Shown in pieces: positions 8,038 through 15,700 of a stretch of DNA of 16,904 bases. Below the pieces are notes generated by a model. It was not told the origin of the DNA, did no database searches, and saw only the letters and a program-made list of their open reading frames with translations. The position numbers and the translations under genes are program-made. The stretch covers positions 1 through 16,904 of the forward strand of contig JAGHCW010000147.1 of NCBI GenBank assembly GCA_021160245.1, given 5' to 3'. This DNA comes from a bacterium. GTDB lineage: Bacteria; B130-G9. The first letter of the stretch is position 1, and every line of letters starts with the position of its first letter.

Positions 8038-8322
8038 TCAAATCACCAGGTTACGTTCTTCAATGAGTCGTCTTTTTATCATCTTGAACATCTCTTGATA
8101 ATTGACTCCCTCCTGATACATCTCAGTTCTATGCTGCTCCAAGATATTCCGGACCTCCTCGTTGAGCTTGTCCTCTATGAGAAGTTGCTCAAGCACGAAA
8201 TCCTCAACCATGAAGTTCACCATCTCAATGTCCGACTTCTTGATCTTGACGTACTTCTCATCCAGAAGGTCGGTCATGATCTTCGATGTCAGATATCCCA
8301 CCTGCTCTCTCTTAAGCCTCAT
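8038..8322 (-). CDS. DUF507 family protein (first of a tandem pair)
   Basis: The product is 94 residues. MRLKREQVGYLTSKIMTDLLDEKYVKIK is a typical DUF507 N-terminus, followed by VEDFVLEQLLIEDKLNEEV and a C-terminal MYQEGVNYQEMFKMIKRRL helix. It looks all-helical and soluble. The start ATG at 8322 lies 11 bases inside the end of dapF (the dapF TAA falls within its fourth codon), with GGTGG and TTGGA just upstream, so coupling to dapF is likely. The function is unknown. Tandem DUF507 pairs are, to my knowledge, common in deltaproteobacteria-like genomes. Confidence 0.88.
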   Translation of the reverse strand: MRLKREQVGYLTSKIMTDLLDEKYVKIKKSDIEMVNFMVEDFVLEQLLIEDKLNEEVRNILEQHRTEMYQEGVNYQEMFKMIKRRLIEERNLVI

Positions 8323-9175
8323 ATTCCAACCACCCTTTGAACACGGGCCTCGCCTCGCCCCGCATGATTATTTCGCCATCTTTCTCGATATCGATTATGA
8401 GCGTACCGCCCGGCATGAAAACGTGAACTGGCGGGCTGACCTTTCCTAATCTAGCGGCTATTGCGACCGAGGCGCTTGCTCCGGTGCCGCAGGATAGTGT
8501 TGGCCCGACGCCTCGCTCCCAAACACGAATCCTGATCTTGTTGGCAGACATGACCTCGACGAAATGGACATTCGCTCGCGCCGGAAAGGATGCGTGATTC
8601 TCTATCGCGGGCCCCAATCTCTCGATGGGAACTCCCTGAACGTCGCCACAAAAAATCACCGCGTGAGGGTTGCCAACAGAGGCAGCAGAGACCAAGAACG
8701 CCTCGTCGCCGATAGCTATCCGCTGCTCGATAAACTCATCCTCAGGCTCGCCGGAGACCGGTATCCGCCCGCGCTCGAAGTGCGCCTTGCCCATCCTTAC
8801 CTCAGCCAAGATGTCGCCTGAATCGCCCGGGACGACTTTTGCAACCACGATTCTCTCGTAAGTCGCCAGCTTAACACCAGCTGTTGCTGCCGCCGAGAAT
8901 CCCCTCTGCTCATAAACGAAGCGCGCGGCGCACCTGAATGCCGTCCCGCACGAGCCGGTTTCGGAGCCATCGGGATTGAAGATGCGAATGCGGAAATCGG
9001 CAGCCTCACCGCCCGGCAAGAGGAGAATGATGCCGTCCGCCCCGACGCCGAACCGGCGCTTGCAGAAGGTTCTTGAGAGCTCGGCCAGATCGAGCTTGCC
9101 CGGCTCATCTTCGCTCCAGTCAAACAACGCGTAGTCGTTGCCCAGCCCGTGCATCTTAAAGAAGGAAAGCCGCAT
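8312..9175 (-). CDS. dapF: diaminopimelate epimerase
   Basis: The product is 287 residues. The enzyme converts LL- to meso-diaminopimelate, the precursor of lysine and of the peptidoglycan cross-link, in the cytoplasm. The start is ATG 9175 with GAGGAG five bases upstream; the frame stays open further up into the intergenic repeat, but that part is not protein-like. Signatures: FFKMHGLGNDYALFD (5-19), NPDGSETGSCGTAFRC (67-82) with the first catalytic cysteine at Cys76, GNPHAV (168-173), and ERGVGPTLSCGTGASA (220-235) with the second at Cys229. The first active-site loop reads CGTAFRC where the family norm is CGNGxRC, but both cysteines remain. It follows guaB after a 128-base gap filled with repeats and overlaps the first DUF507 gene. 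Confidence 0.95.
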   Translation of the reverse strand: MRLSFFKMHGLGNDYALFDWSEDEPGKLDLAELSRTFCKRRFGVGADGIILLLPGGEAADFRIRIFNPDGSETGSCGTAFRCAARFVYEQRGFSAAATAGVKLATYERIVVAKVVPGDSGDILAEVRMGKAHFERGRIPVSGEPEDEFIEQRIAIGDEAFLVSAASVGNPHAVIFCGDVQGVPIERLGPAIENHASFPARANVHFVEVMSANKIRIRVWERGVGPTLSCGTGASASVAIAARLGKVSPPVHVFMPGGTLIIDIEKDGEIIMRGEARPVFKGWLEYEA

Positions 9176-9203
9176 CGTCTCCTCGTCTATTATGCTGGCG
9201 TTG

Positions 9204-9263
9204 TGTAGGGGCGGGCTTGTCTCCGCCATCTATATTTGGGCAGACACAAGGCTTGCCCCTACA
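9204..9263. repeat. 60-bp palindromic repeat between guaB and dapF
   Basis: TGTAGGGGC at 9204-9212 is mirrored by GCCCCTACA at 9255-9263. The inner arms also pair imperfectly (GGGCTTGTCTCCGCC against a GGGCAGACACAAGGC segment), leaving an AT-rich centre, ATCTATATTT. The outer sequence and general build match the other palindromes here at 7566-7659 and 9284-9309. In the guaB-dapF transcript it would fold into a long hairpin. Confidence 0.8.
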
Positions 9264-9283
9264 TTCCGCCTATCTATATAATT

Positions 9284-9309
9284 GGGCAGGCTGGAAAGCC
9301 CGCCTACAC
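9284..9309. repeat. single arm of the same repeat family, overlapping the guaB stop
   Basis: Read on the minus strand, the sequence is AGTGTAGGCGGG followed by CTTTCCAGCCTGCC. It matches an arm of the 7566-7659 element almost base for base and continues into a similar AT-rich tail (AATTATATAG). No opposite arm of the same kind is present; instead the 60-bp palindrome lies directly beside it, so the gap holds a composite of one and a half units. The TAG that ends guaB is inside this arm. Confidence 0.7.
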
Positions 9310-10794
9310 TCTTGTTTGATAGTTTGGCGCATCCTTCGTTATCATTACTCCATAAGGGTGACTCTCCCGGAGACCAGCCATAGTCACGCGGACAAAACGA
9401 GCCTTGTTCTTTAGCTCGTCGATGGTTGCAGCGCCTAAATAACCCATCCCAGCCTTCAAGCCACCAACCAGTTGGCAAATGAGCGCCGAGACAGAGCCTT
9501 TGTAAGGCACAAGTCCCTCTATGCCTTGAGGCACCATCTTCTCCTCGGTATCCTCTTTGTAAAAATAGCGGTCACTGCCGCCGGCCTTCATCGCGCTCAA
9601 AGAGCCCATCCCACGATATGCTTTGTAACTCCGGCCCTCGAACAAGACGATCTCCCCTGGCGTCTCCTCTGTCCCAGCGAAGAGATTGCCGATCATCACG
9701 CAATCCGCTCCAGCCCCAATCGCTTTCGTCATGTCGCCAGAGTACTTGATGCCACCGTCTGCGATGAGCGGAATGCCGAGCCTCGCAGCTGCTCTTGCGC
9801 AACTGAATATGGCAGTGAGCTGAGGAACGCCGACGCCGGCAACTACTCGGGTTGTGCATATTGCTGACGGCCCTATTCCGACTTTAACCGAGTCTGCGCC
9901 CGAATCAACGAGAGCCTCGACCGCCTCGGGAGTTACTATATTGCCGGCAAGGAGCGGCACATCCAGGTGCTCTGACTTTATTCGCCTGACCATCTCGAGC
10001 ACGGATTTTGAGAAGCCGTTGGCCGTGTCAACAACGACGATATCGACGCCGGCCTCAACGAGAGCCGCCACTCGCTCCAGAGTATCAGGCGATGTCCCGA
10101 CAGCTGCCCCAACTCTCAAGCGGCCCTGCTCGTCCTTGCTCGCATCGGGGTAGAACATCGACTTTTCTATGTCCTTGAATGTAATCAGACCAACGAGCGC
10201 ACCGTTGTCGTCGATTACTGGCAGCTTCTCGATTCTGTTCTTATGTAAAAGCGCCTTCGCCTTCTTGATCGACGTGTTCGGCGGAACGGTTACGAGGCGC
10301 TCAAGCGGAGTCATAAGCTCGCCGACTCTTTTCGATGTGTCCGGCTCGAATCTGAGGTCTCTGTGTGTTAGAATCCCAACTAGCTTGCCAGACGAGTCGA
10401 CGACCGGGACGCCGGAGATGTTGTGTTCTCTCACCATCTTCAACGCATGACTCACGGGTCTATCGGGTCCGATTGTTACTGGGTCTTTGACCATCACACC
10501 TTCTGATCGCTTGACCTTGTCCACCTCTTGCGCCTGGCCACGAATACTCATATTGCGGTGGATGATCCCGAGGCCGCCCTCGCGCGCAAGCGCAACCGCC
10601 AGCCTGCTCTCTGTGACGGTGTCCATGGCCGCGCTCACGATGGGAACTTCTAGCTTAATGGTTTTTGTGAGATACGTGCCGCTGTCCGCATCGCGCGGAA
10701 GCACGTCCGATTCGCCCGGTATCAAGAGCACATCATCAAACGTCAGCCCTTGTCTGGAGAATTTCTCATCGAATTCTGATTGGAATGTGGTCAT
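9304..10794 (-). CDS. guaB: inosine-5'-monophosphate dehydrogenase
   Basis: The product is 496 residues, full length for a CBS-containing IMPDH. It oxidises IMP to XMP with NAD+, the committed step of guanine nucleotide synthesis, in the cytoplasm. The start is ATG 10794, with AGGGG eight bases upstream and the usual [10 protein letters not shown] at residues 18-27. CBS domains lie at about 104-150 and 163-212. The catalytic loop is [11 protein letters not shown] with Cys313; the usual Gly-Ser before Ile-Cys is Ser-Ala here. The mobile flap contains [10 protein letters not shown] (393-402), RY (409-410, the catalytic arginine dyad) and VPQGIEG. The C-terminus ([15 protein letters not shown]) is typical, and the last codons and TAG fall in a repeat arm. 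It is the first gene of the minus-strand cluster, behind a strong promoter. Confidence 0.97.
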   Translation of the reverse strand: MTTFQSEFDEKFSRQGLTFDDVLLIPGESDVLPRDADSGTYLTKTIKLEVPIVSAAMDTVTESRLAVALAREGGLGIIHRNMSIRGQAQEVDKVKRSEGVMVKDPVTIGPDRPVSHALKMVREHNISGVPVVDSSGKLVGILTHRDLRFEPDTSKRVGELMTPLERLVTVPPNTSIKKAKALLHKNRIEKLPVIDDNGALVGLITFKDIEKSMFYPDASKDEQGRLRVGAAVGTSPDTLERVAALVEAGVDIVVVDTANGFSKSVLEMVRRIKSEHLDVPLLAGNIVTPEAVEALVDSGADSVKVGIGPSAICTTRVVAGVGVPQLTAIFSCARAAARLGIPLIADGGIKYSGDMTKAIGAGADCVMIGNLFAGTEETPGEIVLFEGRSYKAYRGMGSLSAMKAGGSDRYFYKEDTEEKMVPQGIEGLVPYKGSVSALICQLVGGLKAGMGYLGAATIDELKNKARFVRVTMAGLRESHPYGVMITKDAPNYQTRV

Positions 10795-10846
10795 TATTGT
10801 AGCCCCTATCTTGGCATTCTTTCGCTTGCTTCTTTGTCCATGCAAA

Positions 10847-10876
10847 AATATATCCACAGCTCTTAACGTTGGTCAA
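10847..10876 (-). promoter_or_regulatory. sigma70-type promoter for guaB and possibly the downstream cluster
   Basis: On the minus strand, TTGACC (10876-10871, 5 of 6) is followed after 18 bases by TATATT (10852-10847, 5 of 6). Shifting the -10 by one base (ATATAT) gives a 17-base spacer but a poorer match. The predicted start near 10840 leaves a leader of about 46 bases, too short for a purine riboswitch. It is the best promoter match in the window. Confidence 0.6.
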
Positions 10877-10960
10877 GATATTTCTCCGCGACACCTGTCT
10901 TAGGAGACTGCATAGTGGCCTATTCGGCCTTTGAAAGGGCGATGCACACTCATCTTGCCC

Positions 10961-10994
10961 GAAAATCAGACCGGCCGCAATCGAGCTGATTTTC
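10961..10994. repeat. inverted repeat with perfect 9-base arms in the divergent region
   Basis: GAAAATCAG (10961-10969) and CTGATTTTC (10986-10994) are perfect inverse complements around a 16-base spacer. The position, upstream of both divergent promoters and transcribed by neither, fits an operator better than a terminator. The regulator is unknown. Confidence 0.45.
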
Positions 10995-11010
10995 GATTGG
11001 CCATTTTGGG

Positions 11011-11039
11011 TGGTCATCTCTGGACTCGATCGCTATACT
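11011..11039 (+). promoter_or_regulatory. candidate promoter for the polysaccharide deacetylase gene
   Basis: TGGTCA (11011-11016, 4 of 6 for the -35) is followed by a 17-base spacer and TATACT (11034-11039, 5 of 6 for the -10). Transcription would start near 11046, leaving a leader of about 87 bases before the GTG at 11133. This is a motif match only. Confidence 0.4.
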
Positions 11040-11051
11040 TCTCTTAAGAGA
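11040..11051. promoter_or_regulatory. 12-base palindrome at the predicted transcription start (candidate operator)
   Basis: TCTCTTAAGAGA is a perfect palindrome lying directly after the -10 hexamer of the candidate promoter, over the expected start point. This is a usual place for a repressor site. No known binding motif is recognised. Confidence 0.4.
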
Positions 11052-11132
11052 GCGTTTTGGCCTAATTGCCTGCGCCTAGCTGTTTTCAGCATCCAGAGCA
11101 TGTTCTGAACGTAGTCGAAGCGGCCTTTATCT

Positions 11133-12608
11133 GTGCCCAAAGCGGCGCGAAATGATACTGTTTTGCAGGGGACTCGAGATTTGGTTATTGGCAAGAAGCC
11201 TGGCTCTAAGACGAAATCATCATCGAAGACAAAGAGCGCCTCGCCGAGGCGAAATGCCGTCCGCCGTACCAGAAAAGCTCGGCCAACGAGTCTTCGAGGC
11301 GCTTCGCGAAAAACGAGGCGCCCGACCCACACCACGGGGAGAAGAAGGGTTCTTTACATCATCGCTGGCCTATTTGTGTTTGCGGCGATTATTCTCAGCT
11401 TGGACCTCTTGCAGGAGAATTACGGCGGCTCGTCGGTTACGTGGCAGATGATCTCGTTCATCAGAGACAAAGGGCTTCTCTTCCCCGACGATCGGCGTGA
11501 GAAGTCCGAGAGCCTTCGGAAGGCGGTCAATAGAGCCTTGATAGAGTCCGGCGTTCACAAGAGCGACATGATATTTGGAAAGCGCGTAGATAGGGACGCT
11601 CCGGACGAGTATGAGTACAGGGAGTTTAAGGTAGCGAGTTCGGTAAGTCTTGAGAGCCTCCAGAAAGCTATAGAGAAGGCGGTTGTGGCAGTCGGCGCAA
11701 GAACCGTGTCGAAAGAGACTAGAGAGCGCTCTGGGAAGCGAATTGTAGCGATTGATCTTGGCTTCGGCCGCGTAAAGCGCCAGTGTCTTCTTCTCATGCA
11801 ATCGACTGATAAGGGCGCTCACAGAACTGAATCATCGGGCCCGGGTGATCAACCGGCTGCCTCATCTGCTGCCTTAATTCCTATCGACATGGCGCCCAAG
11901 GGCGAGCTTGAGGCGACTTCCAGCGTGGGAACGGTGCAGCCAAGAGCGTCTTTGGCCTTAATCGTTGACGACTGCGGTCAGAGCCTCTCTCTCGCCAAGC
12001 GGCTTCTGTCGATTGATTGCCCCCTGACGCTGTCGGTCTTGCCGGATGCGTCACATGCAAAAAGAACTGCTCTATTGGCCAAGCAATCGGGCTTCGAGGT
12101 GATGCTTCATCTCCCGATGGAGCCGATTCAGCGTGTGGACCCTGTGGAGGTCGAGCTGCAGGTTCGATATGGAGCGGCCCCCGAGGAGATCGCATCCATC
12201 GTATCGAAGGCCCTTAACCGCGTGCCCGGCGCATCCGGAGTCAACAACCACGAGGGCTCAAAGGCTTGCACGGACCCGATAGCGATGGCGGCAGTCATGG
12301 AGGGGCTTTTGAGTAGGAATCTTTATTTTGTGGATAGCAGAACAACGGCTGAGACCGTCGCGTTTACTATCGCAACAAAGATGGGGCTGAGAACTGCCGA
12401 GAGAGACATGTTTCTCGATAACTATGACGATGTACAGACCATTGGCGAGGAGCTCGACAGACTGGTTGCGCTCTCAATCCGTTTGAATCGGCCAGTCGTC
12501 GGTATCTGCCATTTGCGGCCGAATACAGTACGGGTGCTTCAGTTGGAGCTTCCCCGGCTGAAGAAGGCCGGTCATCAATTTCTATTCGCCTCCCAGGTTG
12601 TCCATTAA
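11133..12608 (+). CDS. membrane-anchored divergent polysaccharide deacetylase (YibQ/DUF610 type)
   Basis: The product is 491 residues from GTG 11133. The start is uncertain: no clear Shine-Dalgarno precedes the GTG, and an in-frame TTG at 11181 has AGGGGA upstream. The N-terminal 71 residues are strongly basic and low in complexity (KTKSSSKTKSASPRR, RRTRKARP). One membrane helix follows (about 72-92, VLYIIAGLFVFAAIILSL), then a linker region of about 180 residues. The catalytic-type domain runs from about 270 to 491: LALIVDDCG with the Asp pair 279-280, LTLSVLPDA, EVMLHLPMEP (His326), GVNNHEGS (His373), YFVDSRTT (399-405), FLDN and GICHLRPNT. These match the divergent polysaccharide deacetylases (NodB-like barrel), whose substrate is unproven but thought to be an envelope glycan. 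The topology places the enzyme domain outside the inner membrane. Confidence 0.88.
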   Translation: MPKAARNDTVLQGTRDLVIGKKPGSKTKSSSKTKSASPRRNAVRRTRKARPTSLRGASRKTRRPTHTTGRRRVLYIIAGLFVFAAIILSLDLLQENYGGSSVTWQMISFIRDKGLLFPDDRREKSESLRKAVNRALIESGVHKSDMIFGKRVDRDAPDEYEYREFKVASSVSLESLQKAIEKAVVAVGARTVSKETRERSGKRIVAIDLGFGRVKRQCLLLMQSTDKGAHRTESSGPGDQPAASSAALIPIDMAPKGELEATSSVGTVQPRASLALIVDDCGQSLSLAKRLLSIDCPLTLSVLPDASHAKRTALLAKQSGFEVMLHLPMEPIQRVDPVEVELQVRYGAAPEEIASIVSKALNRVPGASGVNNHEGSKACTDPIAMAAVMEGLLSRNLYFVDSRTTAETVAFTIATKMGLRTAERDMFLDNYDDVQTIGEELDRLVALSIRLNRPVVGICHLRPNTVRVLQLELPRLKKAGHQFLFASQVVH

Positions 12609-12670
12609 TAGGCCGAGTGCCCTGGTACGAGGCGCATTCAAGACCTCAACGGGTCAGCTATTTCAGCCAG

Positions 12671-12699
12671 TTGACTTGAGAGCAATTCTCGACTAGTAT
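12671..12699 (+). promoter_or_regulatory. candidate sigma70-type promoter for the S8 peptidase gene
   Basis: TTGACT (12671-12676, 5 of 6) is followed by a 17-base spacer and TAGTAT (12694-12699, 4 of 6). Transcription would start near 12706. A perfect TATAAT at 12719-12724 lies further down but has no well-spaced -35. The leader before the ATG at 12795 would be about 89 bases. Confidence 0.5.
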
Positions 12700-12712
12700 T
12701 GCCTTCAGGCAA
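12699..12712. promoter_or_regulatory. palindrome at the predicted S8 transcription start (candidate operator)
   Basis: TTGCCT and AGGCAA are perfect inverse complements around the two bases TC. The site overlaps the predicted start point of the promoter at 12671-12699. It could be a repressor site or a small hairpin at the very 5' end of the message. Confidence 0.4.
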
Positions 12713-12744
12713 GCTGAATATAATACGTGGTTAACCCATGAGTT

Positions 12745-12768
12745 TTGGCGCCTCAGTATTGGCGCCAA
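12745..12768 (+). repeat. GC-rich leader hairpin upstream of the S8 gene
   Basis: TTGGCGCC (12745-12752) pairs with GGCGCCAA (12761-12768) around an eight-base loop. It lies in the expected 5' leader, ending 17 bases before the Shine-Dalgarno GGAGG (12786-12790). No T-run follows, so it is not an intrinsic terminator. It may stabilise the message, or it may be a DNA site, since each arm also contains the palindrome GGCGCC. Confidence 0.5.
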
Positions 12769-12794
12769 GAAAACACAATTTGACCGGAGGGAGT

Positions 12795-15700
12795 ATGCAC
12801 AGGATGCAGAAGCGCTCTTTGTTATCTGTTGTTGTTACAATCTTGATTATCCTTGCAGTAGCGATTTTGCCGAGTGAATCGTCCGCGGGTCCGATGCTCA
12901 AGCTGATATATTCGCAGTTTGACGGCGCCGTTGATGGTGAGCCGGATATGTTGCCCGAGTATTGTATCCAGCCTCTTGATGGGACGGGATTCGGTTACTA
13001 TATAGTCCAGTTTGAGTCCCCCATTACTGAGGCGATGAAAGCTGGGCTTAAGTCTAGGACGGAAGGCCTCATCACCTACCTTCCGGATTTTGCATTCCTT
13101 GTGAAGATGCGCCCGTCCGAGGCGAGTGAGCTGTCGCGTGACGCGTCCTTGCCGGTTTACTGGGTGGGTTCATACCGTCCAGCCTACAAGCTCTCTAGAA
13201 CGCTCTTGGAGTTTGTGCGAAGCGGAGATTTTGCATTAGGCAACGCCACTCCGACTTTGATCGTGCAGCTCTTTCCGACCGACGGGCAGCTTGAGCCACT
13301 TATGAAATTGGAGGAGCTCGTTAAGCGTTCCGGAGCCGGCGTCGATGTCTTGGGATGTTCTCCTCGGCCATCAAAGCCCAGGCTTATACTCTCCGTTTCG
13401 GTGGCTGACCTCTCGCAATTTCTGCCTCTTATCGCGTCGCAAGCCGATGTTGAGTGTATTGACCTATACAATCAAGCGAGGCTATGCAATGACTCCGCTA
13501 GGTGGATTGTTCAAACCAATATCGAGAATGCCTGCAAGCTCTGGGACTATGGTATCCATGGTGAGGGCCAGATAATTGGCGTTGGGGACACTGGCGTCGA
13601 TGCCGATAGCTGCTTCTTCTACGATCAATCACAGGGGTTGCCAGATTCCACGGTGAACAACTGGCAGCGCAAGATTATAGCCCACTATGACAGGACGGGC
13701 GAGGGCAGCTGGGACGAGGATGGCCACGGCACACATGTTGCCGGGACGCTCGCGGGCGACAATTACGCTAGTCCAGAAGAGTACGATTTGAACGATGGCA
13801 TTGCATATAGGGCGAAGCTGGTTGTGCAGGATGTCGGCGACAAGGACAATTTGTCATCCATTCCCTACAGCCTCAGCAGCTATTTTCAGCAGTCTTATGA
13901 CGCCGGCGCGAGAATACACTCCAACAGTTGGGGAGAGGTTTTAGGTGAGGGTCCGGATACATCCTACAACTACCATAGCCAAGACGTTGACGATTACATG
14001 TGGAAACACCACGACTTCCTGACATTCTTTGCCTGCGGTAACGACGGGCCGGCAGAGAACATGGTCGGGGCCCCCTCCACCGCCAAGAACTGCGTAAGCG
14101 TCGGGTCGTGTGAGAATTTTCATGGGACGTTGTCGCAAAACAACATGGCGGATTCCAGCAGCCACGGTCCCGCGAGAGACGGCCGGATAAAGCCCACCAT
14201 CGTGGCCCCGGGGCAGTATCTCGATTCTGCTGAGAGCGACCACAATATATCGTCATACAACTGCGGAACAACCGCAAAGAGCGGAACCTCAATGGCGTGC
14301 CCGGTTGCGGCAGCCTCTGCGACTTTGACGCGGCAGTATTTCATGGATGGCTTTTATCCGACGGGCATGAGTGACCCGGCCGACGGTTTTGAGCCAAGCG
14401 CCTCATTACTGAAGGCGGTTCTGATAAACGGAGCGGTCGATATGACCGGTTCCCGAACTGGCGGGTCGATTCCCGCACACGGCCAGGGCTGGGGTCGACT
14501 CAATCTGGACGAGGTGTTGTTCTTCAATGGCGATGATCGGCGGCTCTCGGTTTGGGATGTGAATCCCGGCCTTCAAACGGGTCGTTCTGATGAATACCCC
14601 ATAACAATAGAGACGTCGGACCTCTTGAAAGTCACGCTCGTCTGGACTGACTATCCATCATCCTCAGCAGTTGAGAATAATCTGGTAAACGACCTCGACC
14701 TGACGGTCACCGCGCCTTCTGGGACGACGTACCGTGGCAACAACTTCAACTTCGGGCTTTCTCAGGCCGGCGGCCAGCCAGACCACACTAATGTAGTCGA
14801 ATGTGTCTATATCAGGAATCCTGAGTTCGGAGAGCATACTATCAAAGTTCAGGGATACGGAATTCCCAACGGCCCGCAGCCTTATTCGCTCGTTATAGTA
14901 GGCGCAGAGGAGGCGGGGACTAAGCCTCCGGAGCTTTCAAATGGAGACGTTTCACCCTTCACAGGGTCTCTCTCGACCACTTTTACATATACCGTTGACT
15001 ACTTTGACCCGGACGAATCGGCGCCTACCGTTATGAACGTTGTAATTGACGATGTTCCCCATGCGATGAGGCTTGATTCGGGCGGCACTCCCGCGGACGG
15101 TTCTTATACCTATGAAACGAGTCTTGGTGTGGGTGTACACACCTATTACTTCTATTGTGAGGATGCTGACGGCCTCTCGGATAGGATGCCGTATGCTGAC
15201 AGCTATCCGGGTCCAAACGTAGGAGGCGCAAACGTCGCGCCGATACTCTCGGAGGGTGAAGTCTGGCCGCCATCGGGTAATCCGAGCGCGAGCTTTGCCT
15301 GGACAATTCACTATTTCGATTTGAACGGCGACAATCCGGAGACGATTCAGGTTGTAATAGACGGCTCGGTTATGCCCATGACCCTCAGTCAGGGCGTGCC
15401 ATATAATGGGTATTATGGATTCCAGACCGATCAGCTGACGGTCGGCGTGCACAGCTACTACTTCCAATGCAACGACGGCGGAGGTGGCGCCGACCGTTTG
15501 CCGGATACCGGAACCATCTCGGGTCCCTCGGTTGTGGAGGGTAACGTTGCTCCGACGCTTCAATCTGGCGAGGTCTCACCTGAAAGCGGCTCGACCAATA
15601 CGACGTTTGAGTACAGCGTTCGATATTACGATGCGGACGGGGACGAGCCCAGCTTAGGCGTAGTTTATATAGACGATGAGCCTTACGCGATGTGGCTCCA

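Larger units (their letters stand above)
10795..11132. other. divergent intergenic control region (338 bases)
   Basis: This is the gap between guaB (minus) and the deacetylase gene (plus). It holds the guaB leader and promoter, an inverted repeat at 10961-10994, a candidate plus-strand promoter at 11011-11039 and a 12-base palindrome at 11040-11051. The open frames crossing it have no protein-like features. From 11052 to 11132 I see nothing definite apart from an imperfect CAGAGCATGTTCTG near 11093-11106. Confidence 0.6.

Noticed and set aside
7566-9309. Composite transposon bounded by the two repeat loci
   Set aside because: The DNA between them holds dapF and the DUF507 pair, with no transposase and no target-site duplications. 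The repeats look like independently scattered small elements.
10795-10840. Possible purine riboswitch ahead of guaB
   Set aside because: The predicted leader is only about 46 bases and contains no conserved junction sequence or paired stem set of a guanine or xanthine aptamer.
12745-12768. Intrinsic terminator for the deacetylase gene
   Set aside because: The stem is strong but is followed by GAAAACACAA and no T-run. It lies downstream of the S8 promoter and fits a leader hairpin better.
14952-15563. Minus-strand open frame of 203 codons
   Set aside because: It is antisense to the repeat region of the S8 peptidase. The open length is explained by the repeated codon pattern on the other strand.
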